Source: Roseomonas sp. HF4 (GTDB lineage Bacteria > Pseudomonadota > Alphaproteobacteria > Acetobacterales > Acetobacteraceae). Taken from it: a stretch of DNA of 64,000 bases. The notes below the pieces were generated by a model that was given only the letters and a program-made list of their open reading frames with translations, was not told where the DNA came from and made no database searches. The DNA is taken from the NCBI RefSeq assembly GCF_005222755.1, contig NZ_STGD01000010.1, positions 1 to 64,000 of the forward strand, read 5' to 3'. Shown in pieces: positions 6,905 through 15,991 of the stretch. Numbering within the stretch: the first letter of the stretch is position 1; each line of letters begins with the position of its first letter. Both the position numbers and the translations under genes were made by a program.

Positions 6905-8509
6905 GTGACCGCCGGCCTGCCGGCGCTCGCGACAGGGAGCCTGCGTGTGAGGTCGTCCACGGCAAGCACAGGTGATTCAGAAGGCGTCCGGCGGCGTGCG
7001 GCCGAATACGTCCGGATGTCGACCGACCACCAGCGCTACTCCACAGAGAACCAGTCGGCAGCAATCCGAAAATATGCGGAAGAACGCGGCATCGAGATCG
7101 TCCGCACCTATGCCGACCACGGCAAGAGCGGCTTGAGCCTCGCTGGCCGATCCGGCCTCAAGAGCCTGATCGACGATGTTCGAGCCGGGCGGGCGGATTT
7201 CGACCTTATCCTGGTCTACGACGTCAGCCGTTGGGGACGCTTCCAGGACGCCGACGAGAGCGCCTTCTACGAGTACCAGTGCCGCAAGGCCGGCATTCAG
7301 GTTGAATATTGCATTGACGGCTTCGAGAATGACGGCAGTCCGGTTGCCACGATCGTCAAGGGCGTCAAGCGCGCCCTCGCGGGCGAGGGTAGCCGCCTGC
7401 TCTCCGTCCGTGTCTTTGCCGGGCAGGGTCGGCTGATCGAGCTTGGGTTCCGCCAGGGCGGTCCAGCCGGGTTCGGATTGCGCCGCCATCTCCTGGATGG
7501 TGCCGGGAACCGCAAGGCACCGCTGGCCCGCGGTGAGCACAAGAGCCTTCAGACGGACCGCGTGATCCTCGTGCCTGGGCCATCTCAGGAAGTGGACGCG
7601 GTCCGTTGGATCTACCGCAGCTTCGTCGAGGAGGGGCGCAGCGAGAATGAGATCGCCGCGTTGCTGAACACTCAGGGCATCAGCACGGACTTGGGGCGGC
7701 CATGGACGCGCGGTACCGTCCACCAGGTCCTCATCAACGAGAAGTATGTCGGCGACAACGTCTGGAACCGCATCTCGTGCAAGCTGCAGGGCGCGCGGGT
7801 ACGCAATCGCCGGGACATGTGGATCCGGCGGGACGGGGCCTTCGAGCCTCTTGTCGACCGGATGCTGTTCGAGGCGGCGCAGATCATCATACGGGAGCGA
7901 TCGAGACGCCTCACGGATGAGGAGATGCTCGAGGTCCTGCGGACCATCCTCGCAAATCGCGGCTACCTCTCCGGTCTCGTCATCGACGAGGTGGACGGAG
8001 CTCCCTCCAGTTCGGCCTACCGAACCCGCTTCGGCAGCCTCCTGCGCGCATACCAGCTCGTCGGCTTCTCGCCGGACCGTGACTACCGGTATGTCGAGGT
8101 CAACCGTGCCTTGCGCAGGCTCCATCCGGAGATCGTCGCTCAGGCAATGGCGGGGATCCGGGATGTCGGAGGAGCCGTCGAGCAGGATCCGGCCACAGAC
8201 CTTCTGACCGTGAATGGCGAGTTCACGGTATCCATCGTTCTCGCGCGCTGCCAGGAGACGCCTTCGGGAACGGTGCGATGGCACATCCGCCTCGATACGG
8301 GCCTCGCACCGGACATCACCGTCGCGGTCCGCATGGCACCCGGCAATGCGAGTATCCGCGACTACTACCTCCTGCCTCGTCGCGATACGACGCTGGATCG
8401 GCTGCGCATCGGAGAGACGAACGACCTTCTGCTCGAGGCCTTCCGCTTCGACACCCTGGACGCTCTCGCCGACCTGGCGCGGCGCGTCAGCATCATGGAG
8501 GCTGCCTGA
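6905..8509 (+). CDS. Large serine recombinase of the recombinase-ParB-ParB module
   Basis: A 534-residue site-specific recombinase. The catalytic serine is in YVRMST (Ser39), followed by the resolvase domain to about residue 150 (LILVYDVSRWGR; the GxGSRxLSVRVFAGQ helix). The recombinase domain (FVEEGRSENEIAALLN) and a long C-terminal region of unknown role follow. The in-frame ATG at 6905 is used because a start at the Met next to the active serine would remove the first beta strand. The stop overlaps the next gene (TGATG), so it is co-transcribed with two ParB-like genes. Confidence 0.9.
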   Translation: MTAGLPALATGSLRVRSSTASTGDSEGVRRRAAEYVRMSTDHQRYSTENQSAAIRKYAEERGIEIVRTYADHGKSGLSLAGRSGLKSLIDDVRAGRADFDLILVYDVSRWGRFQDADESAFYEYQCRKAGIQVEYCIDGFENDGSPVATIVKGVKRALAGEGSRLLSVRVFAGQGRLIELGFRQGGPAGFGLRRHLLDGAGNRKAPLARGEHKSLQTDRVILVPGPSQEVDAVRWIYRSFVEEGRSENEIAALLNTQGISTDLGRPWTRGTVHQVLINEKYVGDNVWNRISCKLQGARVRNRRDMWIRRDGAFEPLVDRMLFEAAQIIIRERSRRLTDEEMLEVLRTILANRGYLSGLVIDEVDGAPSSSAYRTRFGSLLRAYQLVGFSPDRDYRYVEVNRALRRLHPEIVAQAMAGIRDVGGAVEQDPATDLLTVNGEFTVSIVLARCQETPSGTVRWHIRLDTGLAPDITVAVRMAPGNASIRDYYLLPRRDTTLDRLRIGETNDLLLEAFRFDTLDALADLARRVSIMEAA

Positions 8510-9399
8510 TGCCTGTCCCTGCCGCTGCGAAGGTGCAATCTGTCCCGATCGCGCTGATCGACGTGATCAATCCGCGTGCCCGCAACAGGAAGGTGTTCCG
8601 GGAGATGCTCGACAGCATTGCTGCTGTCGGCCTGAAGCGCCCCATCACCGTCGCCATGCGACACGGTCCTCTGGGCCTCCGGTACGACCTCATCTGTGGT
8701 CAGGGACGCCTGGAAGCCTTCCGGGAACTCGGCCAGGTGGAGATCCCGGCCGTGGTGGTGGACGCCGAAACCGAGGACTGCCTCGTGATGAGCCTGGTCG
8801 AGAATGTGGCCCGGCGTCAGCACCAAGCCATCGATCTGCTGCACGATATCGACGGCATGCGGCGGCGCGGCCATTCGGATCCCGAGATCGCCCGTAAGAC
8901 TGGGCTCTCGCTGGAGTACGTCCGTGGCGTTCTTCGGCTTCTCACGGGCGGCGAGACGCGCCTCCTGAGGGCGGTGGAAGCCGGACAGATGCCCGTCAGT
9001 GTCGCAGTTGAGATCGCGGAGGCAGAGGACGCGAACGTGCAGCGTGTGCTGCACGAAGCCTATGAGAAGAAGCTGCTGCGCGGTCACAACCTGATGTCCG
9101 CGAAGCGTCTGATCGAGGTGCGCCGCAGCCAGGGCCCGCGGGTGAAGGCCAATGAGCGCCGCCGGCTGCGGCCGCTCTCGGTGGACTCCCTGCTGCGGAC
9201 CTATCGGCAGGACGTGGATAAGAAGCGCATGATCGTGCGCGATGCGACGAACACGCGGGGCATGCTGTTGTTCGTGGTGGAGGCGCTGCGGGCCCTTCGA
9301 GCCGATGAGGGCTTCGTGAATCTGCTGCGCGCCGAAGGCCTCTATACGATGCCGGCCAAACTTGCCGAACGCGTTGGTCCCGCGCCCGGGGAGGCATGA
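8509..9399 (+). CDS. ParB/RepB-family protein 1 of the recombinase module
   Basis: A 296-residue protein with an N-terminal ParB domain (residues about 8-95: LIDVINPRARN, ICGQGRLEAFRELG, VENVARRQHQAIDLL) and a helix-turn-helix (DPEIARKTGLSLEYVRGVL). The C-terminal part matches the RepB type of plasmid partition protein. ParB domains bind CTP and DNA. The start overlaps the recombinase stop and the stop is one base from the next gene. No parA is nearby, so classical partition is unlikely. Confidence 0.88.
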   Translation: MPVPAAAKVQSVPIALIDVINPRARNRKVFREMLDSIAAVGLKRPITVAMRHGPLGLRYDLICGQGRLEAFRELGQVEIPAVVVDAETEDCLVMSLVENVARRQHQAIDLLHDIDGMRRRGHSDPEIARKTGLSLEYVRGVLRLLTGGETRLLRAVEAGQMPVSVAVEIAEAEDANVQRVLHEAYEKKLLRGHNLMSAKRLIEVRRSQGPRVKANERRRLRPLSVDSLLRTYRQDVDKKRMIVRDATNTRGMLLFVVEALRALRADEGFVNLLRAEGLYTMPAKLAERVGPAPGEA

Positions 9400-9400
9400 G

Positions 9401-10300
9401 ATGGTCGCCGAGCACAAGCCGCCGCGCATCAAGAGTGCGTTCGAGGCCACCAGCATCCAGGTTCCTCTGGAACGGATCCGCCCGCTGCGCCCGGTCTCCG
9501 GCAAGACGCGGAGATCGACGAAGTATGCGCAGATCGCTGCCTCCGTGGCCGAGGTGGGCCTGATCGAGCCGCCGATCGTGGTGCGCCATCCGTCGGAGCC
9601 GGACGCCTACCTACTGCTTGATGGGCATCTCCGGGTCGAGATCTTGCGCGATCGGGGCGCTGTCGATGTCCTCTGCCTCGTCGCGACTGACGACGAGGCA
9701 TTCACCTACAATAAGCGCATCAGCCGCCTCGCCGCGGTGCAGGAGCACCGCATGATCTTGCAGGCGGTCGACCGGAACGTTCCTGAAGAGCGCTTGGCCC
9801 GTGCACTCAACATCGACATCAGCACGCTGCGCCAAAAGAAGCGCGCCCTTCAAGGCATCTGTCCGGAGGCCGTCGAGATCCTGAAGGACAAGCCGATCTC
9901 GCTGAGCGTGTTCTCCATTCTGCGGCGCATGATGCCGCTGCGACAGATGGAAGCTGCCGAGATGATGGTGGGCATGAACCGCTACTCGAAGGGCTACGTC
10001 CAGGCGCTGCTGGTCGCGACACCGGAAGACCAGCTGGTGCAGGACGGCAAGCCGAAGGCGCCGAAGGCCCTGACCCGCGAGCAGGTGGTTTTGATGGAGC
10101 GCGAGACGGCGCGGCTCGACCGGGAGATCAAGGTCGCGGAGCAATCCTACGGTCCGGACCATCTGCGGATGGTGCTTGCGCGGACCTATCTGACCAAGCT
10201 CGTTGCGAATGCGCGGGTCGAGCGCTGGCTCCAGCAGCACCAGCCGGAGATGCTCACTGAGTTCCGCAAGCTGGTGGATGGCCAAACGGCTGTCGCGTAG
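9401..10300 (+). CDS. ParB/RepB-family protein 2 of the recombinase module
   Basis: A 299-residue relative of the preceding protein: ParB domain at about residues 18-120 (LERIRPLRPVSGKTRRS, LLLDGHLRVEILRDRGA), an HTH (EERLARALNIDISTLRQKK) and a RepB-type helical C-terminus with a coiled-coil section near residue 235-255. It follows the first ParB gene after a single base. Two paired RepB-like proteins behind a serine recombinase form a recurrent alphaproteobacterial cassette. Their joint role is not known to me. Confidence 0.88.
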   Translation: MVAEHKPPRIKSAFEATSIQVPLERIRPLRPVSGKTRRSTKYAQIAASVAEVGLIEPPIVVRHPSEPDAYLLLDGHLRVEILRDRGAVDVLCLVATDDEAFTYNKRISRLAAVQEHRMILQAVDRNVPEERLARALNIDISTLRQKKRALQGICPEAVEILKDKPISLSVFSILRRMMPLRQMEAAEMMVGMNRYSKGYVQALLVATPEDQLVQDGKPKAPKALTREQVVLMERETARLDREIKVAEQSYGPDHLRMVLARTYLTKLVANARVERWLQQHQPEMLTEFRKLVDGQTAVA

Positions 10301-10437
10301 CCGCGGCGCGGCCGGACGATCCGGTCCGCTGCAATGGGGACCCGGACCCGAAAGCGCGGGGACCGCCGGAGACGCCGCACGGTGGGGCGGATCGAGGGCG
10401 GTGGTGGGAATGGCGGCGAACCCGCTGGTGCCCGCCA

Positions 10438-10460
10438 GGCCGGCCGTCATAGGGCCGGCC
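10438..10460. terminator. Strong GGCCGGCC hairpin between convergent operons
   Basis: GGCCGGCC at 10438-10445 and again at 10453-10460 forms an 8-bp stem with a 7-base loop. It lies between the end of the ParB operon (+) and the end of the phage late operon (-), where a bidirectional terminator is expected. No T-run follows on either side. Bases 10301-10511 hold no other recognisable feature. Confidence 0.4.
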
Positions 10461-10511
10461 GCATGGTTGGAGGCGGGTGCGGAGGCGATGGAGCCGCACC
10501 CGCCAGCCCAC

Positions 10512-12341
10512 TCACGGCACGCGCCGCTTGGTCACCTGCACCGACAGCGTCGCCGCGCCGAGATCGAAGGTGGCGCTGGGCGAGATGTTGCGGGCCATGA
10601 CGCGCACGGTGTTGTTGGACCAGGCCGCAACGTCGAGTTCGATGAAGCGCGTCGACGAGGCCAGCGCCGCCTCGGCGAGATCCCCCTGTCGCGCACCAGC
10701 GACGGTGACGTCGAGCAGGCTGGTCACACCAGGTGCCAGTGACGGCAGGTCCCAAACTACCTCCGCCGCGAACTCCCGCTGCCCTGCCGGCAGGGCAGGC
10801 GTGCCGCAGAGCAGTGCCGGCGCAGCCTCCGGCAGCCCGTAGAGCCGCAGCGCCTCGAGCTCGATCTGCCCGTCGAAGCCGACGATGCCGATCTGCGCGA
10901 AGGCAACGCCGGGCCCGAGCCGCACCGTCATCCGCTTGTTCAGCGAGGCGTCCGCCATGGCAGCGCCGCCGGTCCAGGCCTTGGACGGGATGTTCCACAG
11001 CAGCGTGGTGATCGAGGCCAGCGCGTCGCCGGCGACATTCTCCCGCACATTCATCGCCGCATCGAAGCACCGCACGAAGATCCGCCCGCCATCCGCCCCG
11101 CCGACGAGGGAATGGATGAGGGCGAACTCCTTCGCCTGCCCGCACTCCACCACAAAGGCCAGCCCCCGCTGTGCGGCGAGCAGCAGCCCGCGCCCGGTCG
11201 GCATGATGTCGTCCAGCCCGTTGAAGGACAGCCCGACAAGCGTCGTGGCGGCGGTGGTGGAGGTCGCGACCACCCCCAGCCCCTCGACGCCGATCTCGGT
11301 GGCGCTGTGCCGGAACGCCCCGGCCCGGACATTCGGCACGGAGCCGAGCAGCCGCAGGTGCCGCGACGCCGGCGCGCGATGGCGATTGAGCACGGTGTTG
11401 CCGCAGCGCGTGGCCGTCGCCGTGTAGTCGATGCCGACCTGGTAGGTGTTGCTCCACGCAACCTCGTATTCGCAGTCCTGCGCCGCGGCGGTATGCCGAG
11501 CGACAATGGGCGAGCAGGCCTCCATGCGCAGCGCGCGGCCAATGATCGCCGAGCCACTGGTCTCGTTGAGGAAAGGGATGGCGACGTTCGGATCAAGCTG
11601 CCGCAGCTCGAAGTTCGGCGCGTCGAAGACGTGCCGGTTGTGGTTGGAATAGGCGCCGGGCGCGTTGGACAGCCGGATCCCGAAGCGGTCGATGGTGGGG
11701 TTGATCCCGGTCGCCACCGCGAAGTGCCCGCCATAGTAGCGGATCGAGGTGTTCCAGGCGGTCGCGGTGGCGCAGTGGATGTCGAGGCCGATGCGGTTGT
11801 TGAGGATGCGGCCGAGATGGAAGGTGCTGTCCTCGACGCCGCGGCCGTCGCCCAGCGTCCGCATGCCGATGGTGAAGCCCGAGACCAGGCGGAGCTCGAC
11901 CACCGAGGCGTCGATGTTGCGGACCAGGATGCCGATGTCGGCTTCGTCGAGCCAGTCGGACTGGCTCTGCCGGATGACCTGCAACCCGGCGTAGTGCTTC
12001 TCGCCGTTTCGAACGGTGCCACCATCGCCGAGGGTCAGCACGGTCGCCGGCGCCGTGCCGGTGTAGCGGATGATACCGTGCATGATCAGCCCGCGGGCGC
12101 CGCCGCCGAGGGTGACGCCGGCGGAGACGTTCCAGGTGCCGGGCGGGATGACCGCGAACTTCTGGTCCGCCGCGGCGCGGTCGAAGGCCGCCTGGATGGC
12201 GGCGCGATCGTCGGCGACGCCGTCGCCCAATCCGCCGAAGTCGGAGGGCAGCACGGTCTCGCGGTCGCGCAGGTACTTGGCCAAGTCGGTCTTGCTGACC
12301 GCGGTGTCGAGCACCAGCAGGTCATCGATGCGGGCGGGCAT
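10512..12341 (-). CDS. Phage tail spike / pectate-lyase-like beta-helix protein
   Basis: A 609-residue protein, last in the late operon. The segment DFGGLGDGVADDRAAIQAAF near residue 35 is the typical entry motif of pectate-lyase superfamily beta-helices found in tail spikes that bind or cleave surface polysaccharide. The body is rich in short Gly/Asn/Val beta strands. The start at 12341 lies 11 bases after the gpJ-like gene; the frame is open further upstream but overlaps that gene. Host glycan target unknown. Confidence 0.8.
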   Translation of the reverse strand: MPARIDDLLVLDTAVSKTDLAKYLRDRETVLPSDFGGLGDGVADDRAAIQAAFDRAAADQKFAVIPPGTWNVSAGVTLGGGARGLIMHGIIRYTGTAPATVLTLGDGGTVRNGEKHYAGLQVIRQSQSDWLDEADIGILVRNIDASVVELRLVSGFTIGMRTLGDGRGVEDSTFHLGRILNNRIGLDIHCATATAWNTSIRYYGGHFAVATGINPTIDRFGIRLSNAPGAYSNHNRHVFDAPNFELRQLDPNVAIPFLNETSGSAIIGRALRMEACSPIVARHTAAAQDCEYEVAWSNTYQVGIDYTATATRCGNTVLNRHRAPASRHLRLLGSVPNVRAGAFRHSATEIGVEGLGVVATSTTAATTLVGLSFNGLDDIMPTGRGLLLAAQRGLAFVVECGQAKEFALIHSLVGGADGGRIFVRCFDAAMNVRENVAGDALASITTLLWNIPSKAWTGGAAMADASLNKRMTVRLGPGVAFAQIGIVGFDGQIELEALRLYGLPEAAPALLCGTPALPAGQREFAAEVVWDLPSLAPGVTSLLDVTVAGARQGDLAEAALASSTRFIELDVAAWSNNTVRVMARNISPSATFDLGAATLSVQVTKRRVP

Positions 12342-12352
12342 GGCGGATTTCC

Positions 12353-14359
12353 CTACAGCGCGGTCGCTGTCACCGGCCCTGCCAGGGCCGAGACGTTGCC
12401 CTCGGCCGAAACCGCGCGCAGCCAGTACCAGCGCGTGTCGCCGGCGCTGAGGCCGGCGCGGTCCCAGAAGAGGATGGTCGGCTCCTCGGGCAGCTTGACC
12501 GCCGCGGCGAGGCTGCTGGAACTGGCCTCGAACACCTGCAGCCGGACGGCATCGGGCGGGAACCCGCCGGCGAGGCGGATGCCGCCGGCAATCCCCGTCG
12601 CTGTCGGCGCCGCCACCGCGGCCGGGACGAGGGCCTGCCGCCAGCCCGACACCGCCCCGCTGCGCGCCACGGCGCGCACCCGGAAGCCGGTCGGCTCGGC
12701 GGTGGGGATGGCCGCCGCCGTGGCACCGAGCGACCCACCGTAGCCCTGCCAAGCCGCCACCGAGGCCGGCACGAACTCCACCTGGTAGCCGGCGAGGTGC
12801 GAGGAGCCGACCGCCGCCCAGGACAGCGAGAGCACGGCAAAGGCCGTCGCCTGCGGCGTCTCCACCGTGATGCTGGCGGGTGCGGCGATGACGCCGGGGT
12901 TCGGCAGCACCACCGCAGGATTGCTCCCTGTCGCGCGCTCATCGACCGCCGGGTTCCAGTCCCACACCGCGGCGTCCTCCTCCTCCAGGGTAAGATCGAC
13001 ACCCCCCTCGGCGGCGAGCGACCAGGCGGTGACCCGTGCCGGGAAGGGGGTGAGGCGGTCGAGGGCGACCGTCGCCGCCTCCCAGGGCCGCAGGCGCAGG
13101 GCCGAGAGGTTGGCGGGAAAGGCCACGGTGCGCTGGCGGCGATTGCGCTCCAGCTCGACCTTCATCAGCCGCTGCACGGTGGCGACCGAGGTGGTGAGCG
13201 GAAATTCGAGGTCGCGGTAGATCATCTCGCCGCCATCCTGGGCGACGTAGTTGCTCGCCAGCAGCGGTGGGGCATCGGTGGGCTGCCAGTTGGCGGCCGG
13301 CTCGACATAGACGGCGCGCACCCCGTTGAAGAGGTCCCGCCGCGGCCGCGCACCCTGGATGGTGACGTCGCCGCGCAGGTCGTCCGAGGTCAGGGTGGCG
13401 GCCGGCAAGGCCGGCGCGCCGGCATGGATGAAGAACCGCCCGCCCGAGACCACCAGCGCGCCGGCCATGGCGGCGGCGAGCTTGCGGGTGATGGCGATCT
13501 TGCCCTCGGCGAGGGACAGCACGCCGTTGGCGGTGTAGCGGCGCTCATAGATTCCGGCCCGGGTGCCGACCAGTTCGTCGCAGACATTCGCCGCAGCCAT
13601 CAGCGCCGGGATGTCGATATCGGCCCAGGCAGCCCGCCAGCCGAAGGGTGCGGTGAGGTACCAGGCGAGCAGCAGGGCGGGATTGTCCGACCAGCCCACC
13701 GCGCCGGTGCGCGGGTCGAGGATGGTGTCGGCGCCTTCGACGATGGCGGCGATGTTGGGCGGGCCGGCGGGGAAGGCCTCGGCGGTGAGCTTGAGGCGGA
13801 CGGCGACATAGGCCCGGCCGCGGCCGCGATGCTCGACGGTCCACTGGCCGGCGGTCTCGGCGATCAGGTTGGCATCGGCGGCCTGGTCGGGGTCGCCGAG
13901 ATGGCGGTCGATGCGCACCAGCCCGGCGAGCGAGCCGTCGCTCTCGACCTTGTCGCCGAGGAACACCTCGCCGATGGCACGGACACGGTGTGCGGCGAGC
14001 ACGACGACGGAATAGAAGTAGCCATCGGCGCGGCCCTCATCGTCGGTGGCGGAGTGGAGGAAGACGATGGGGCCGGAGACCTTGCAGCGGCCGAGGACGA
14101 GCTGGTGCTCGGTGACCGGCTGGCGGAAGGCCTGGGTGCGGCCGGCGCCCGGCTGGCCTGCGTCGAAGCCAGCGATCGCTGCCGCCTGCGGGCTGAGGCT
14201 GGCCTGCTTTTTCTGCTTCTGCGGAAAGACCGACTGGCCGATGGCGGAGACGATGAAGGCCGCGCCGGCGCCAACCACGGCGCCGATGATCCCACCACCG
14301 ACGGCCGCCGAGGCCACGCCGGCGGCAGCGACGGCGATGAGCGGCACCGCAGCCGGCAT
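12353..14359 (-). CDS. Tail tip attachment protein, lambda gpJ-like
   Basis: A 668-residue central fibre / host-specificity protein. An Ala/Gly-rich hydrophobic N-terminus (residues 1-45) is as in gpJ relatives, then the conserved tail domain (GRCKVSGPIVFLHSATDDE, VFLGDKVESDG, LLLAWYLTAPFGW). The second half contains fibronectin-III-like beta modules (SLSWAAVGSSHLAGYQVEF, FRVRAVARSGAVSGW, YWLRAVSAEGNVSAL). The start overlaps the DUF6950-like gene's stop by one base. It probably contacts the receptor with the spike. Confidence 0.85.
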   Translation of the reverse strand: MPAAVPLIAVAAAGVASAAVGGGIIGAVVGAGAAFIVSAIGQSVFPQKQKKQASLSPQAAAIAGFDAGQPGAGRTQAFRQPVTEHQLVLGRCKVSGPIVFLHSATDDEGRADGYFYSVVVLAAHRVRAIGEVFLGDKVESDGSLAGLVRIDRHLGDPDQAADANLIAETAGQWTVEHRGRGRAYVAVRLKLTAEAFPAGPPNIAAIVEGADTILDPRTGAVGWSDNPALLLAWYLTAPFGWRAAWADIDIPALMAAANVCDELVGTRAGIYERRYTANGVLSLAEGKIAITRKLAAAMAGALVVSGGRFFIHAGAPALPAATLTSDDLRGDVTIQGARPRRDLFNGVRAVYVEPAANWQPTDAPPLLASNYVAQDGGEMIYRDLEFPLTTSVATVQRLMKVELERNRRQRTVAFPANLSALRLRPWEAATVALDRLTPFPARVTAWSLAAEGGVDLTLEEEDAAVWDWNPAVDERATGSNPAVVLPNPGVIAAPASITVETPQATAFAVLSLSWAAVGSSHLAGYQVEFVPASVAAWQGYGGSLGATAAAIPTAEPTGFRVRAVARSGAVSGWRQALVPAAVAAPTATGIAGGIRLAGGFPPDAVRLQVFEASSSSLAAAVKLPEEPTILFWDRAGLSAGDTRWYWLRAVSAEGNVSALAGPVTATAL

Positions 14360-14712
14360 CAGGCGATCCTCCAGGCAATGGTGCAGGCGGTAAGCGGGGC
14401 GCGGATCAACCCGCGCGGCCCGACGAAGGCGGCGCGTCCGCCATCGACCACCACGCCGAGGCGCCGCGGCTCCCCGGCGAGGACGACATCCCCCGGCCGC
14501 GCGAAGGCCGACGGGATGCGCGGGAAGCCGGCGCTGTCCGCGGTGGCCTCGAGCGAGGGGTGCATTCGGATGCGCGCCTTTGCGCCGGTGCATGCCTCGA
14601 CAGAGGCGAGGGCGAAGCGCCCGCAGTTCCAGCGATGCGCGTCGAACGGACGCGTCTCTGCCGCGGCCAGCAGGGCTGCCAGCCGCGCGTGCCAATCGGG
14701 AAGCCGGGCCAT
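14359..14712 (-). CDS. Tail-associated DUF6950-like protein, possible NlpC/P60-type peptidase
   Basis: A 117-residue protein with RWNCGRFALASVEACTG (Cys about residue 30) and a later GDVVLAGEPRRLGVVVDGG strand pair, an arrangement like the cysteine and histidine regions of papain-like NlpC/P60 proteins. An equivalent small gene precedes gpJ in many siphophages and gene transfer agents. A histidine partner is not obvious, so catalysis is uncertain. Both ends overlap the neighbours by one base. Confidence 0.7.
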   Translation of the reverse strand: MARLPDWHARLAALLAAAETRPFDAHRWNCGRFALASVEACTGAKARIRMHPSLEATADSAGFPRIPSAFARPGDVVLAGEPRRLGVVVDGGRAAFVGPRGLIRAPLTACTIAWRIA

Positions 14713-15290
14713 CAGCTGGCGGGCAGCCGGATCTCCGCCTCCTGCAGGGCGGGGACGAACTCGAAGAAGCGGTCGCCCGGATACTCGGCCTGCTGGTCGG
14801 CATCGGTGTAGCGCCGCACCTCGGCGCGCTCGAGGTCGACGAGCCGGCTCTCGCAGGTGAGCGAGATTCGCGGCTCGGCGCCGTCCACCACCTGCATGGT
14901 GTCCATCAGCCCGGCCCAGAGCGGGAACGGATCGGCGACGAAGGCCCCCTCGGCATCGAGCAGCGCACCCCACAGCCGCGCTGGGCGGAGACGGAAGGAC
15001 TGCTCGGCCAGCGCGATGTCCACCACCTCCTGCGGCACCGGCGAGAGGGTCAGGGTGATGCGCACGGCGCGCAGCTCGGCGGTCTCCTCGATGTCGGAGA
15101 CGGCGCCGATGGTGCCCATGCCCTCATAGGTCACCCCGGCCCAATGCAGCGGCCCGAGACCGGTCCAGGCGCGGATGGGGCCGGAGGCAAAGTCGAGTTC
15201 CACCAGCACCACCGGCGTGGCGACCGGCGCGGTGGCGGCGGCCGCGGCCTGGGGCGACAGCCGCGGCGTGGCGGTGATGCCGTCCGTCAT
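14712..15290 (-). CDS. Phage distal tail protein
   Basis: A 192-residue beta-rich protein (VVLVELDFASGPIRAWTG, VTYEGMGTIGAVSDIEET, RISLTCESRLVDLERAEVR). It occupies the lambda gpL / gene-transfer-agent baseplate-hub position between a tail protein and the DUF6950-like gene. The pattern of a strand repeated after PLWAGLMDTMQVVDG is typical of tail-tip proteins. The assignment rests on gene order and composition. The start overlaps the preceding gene's stop by 4 bases. Confidence 0.75.
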   Translation of the reverse strand: MTDGITATPRLSPQAAAAATAPVATPVVLVELDFASGPIRAWTGLGPLHWAGVTYEGMGTIGAVSDIEETAELRAVRITLTLSPVPQEVVDIALAEQSFRLRPARLWGALLDAEGAFVADPFPLWAGLMDTMQVVDGAEPRISLTCESRLVDLERAEVRRYTDADQQAEYPGDRFFEFVPALQEAEIRLPAS

Positions 15291-15976
15291 GGCAGCACCT
15301 CCTCCAGGCGGATGGTGATCGCGGTGAAGCGCCCCGGCCGGGTGGGGTTTATCCCCTCGTCATCGGAGGCGAGGCGCATGGCGACGGTCGGCGTCGTCAG
15401 CACCAGCGGCTCGGCGAGCGGGGCCGCAGCGCGCAGCGGCGGGGCGATCGGGATGGTGGCGGTGCCGGTGCCGGAGGCCACGATGGTCTCGGTCGCCATG
15501 TAGAGCCGGCCGGCGAGGCCGATATGATCCCCCGCCCCGACCGCCACGGCGTTCGGCCACCAGCCCTGGGTCGCGAGCGACAGCGCCCCGCGCGCCGCAC
15601 CGGCGGCCAGCGACGGCGTGCCCGAGCCCACCACCAGCCCCGTACCGTCGGTGAAGATGGTGGCGTCCGAGAAGGAATACGGCCCCGAGGGCACCTCGCC
15701 CTGGCTGCGCGGATCGCCGGTGCGGTACTCCCGTCGCCAGTCCCAGATGCGCACGGTGTTGGCGGAGCCGGCGAGCGCCGCCAGCAGCCCCTCCAGCACG
15801 CCGGCCTGCATGCGGTTGAGCGGATCGAAGCTGGCCTCGGCGATCCACCGCGCCCCGTCGCGGCGCAGCACCTGGGTGGCGCGGCTCACCGGCGAGACGA
15901 AGCGCAGCGTGTTGTGCTGGAGGTAGAAGCTCAGCCGCGACGGCCGCAGCGTGGCGGGCCAGGCGTATTCGGTCAT
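15287..15976 (-). CDS. Phage minor tail protein
   Basis: A 229-residue beta-rich protein beginning MTEYAWPATLRPSRLSFYLQ, with WIAEASFDPLNRMQ and VRIWDWRREYRTGDPR, patterns that recur in tail proteins located after the tape measure gene. It is probably part of the distal tail or tail-tip ring. It starts 15 bases downstream of the tape measure gene and overlaps the next gene by 4 bases. Confidence 0.75.
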   Translation of the reverse strand: MTEYAWPATLRPSRLSFYLQHNTLRFVSPVSRATQVLRRDGARWIAEASFDPLNRMQAGVLEGLLAALAGSANTVRIWDWRREYRTGDPRSQGEVPSGPYSFSDATIFTDGTGLVVGSGTPSLAAGAARGALSLATQGWWPNAVAVGAGDHIGLAGRLYMATETIVASGTGTATIPIAPPLRAAAPLAEPLVLTTPTVAMRLASDDEGINPTRPGRFTAITIRLEEVLP

Positions 15977-15991
15977 GGTTCGCCCTCCCCG

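Noticed and set aside
12797..14860. 687-codon open frame on the + strand
   Set aside because: Antisense to the gpJ-like gene; composition is Gly/Arg/Asp-rich with no domain, a usual artefact of high-GC third positions.
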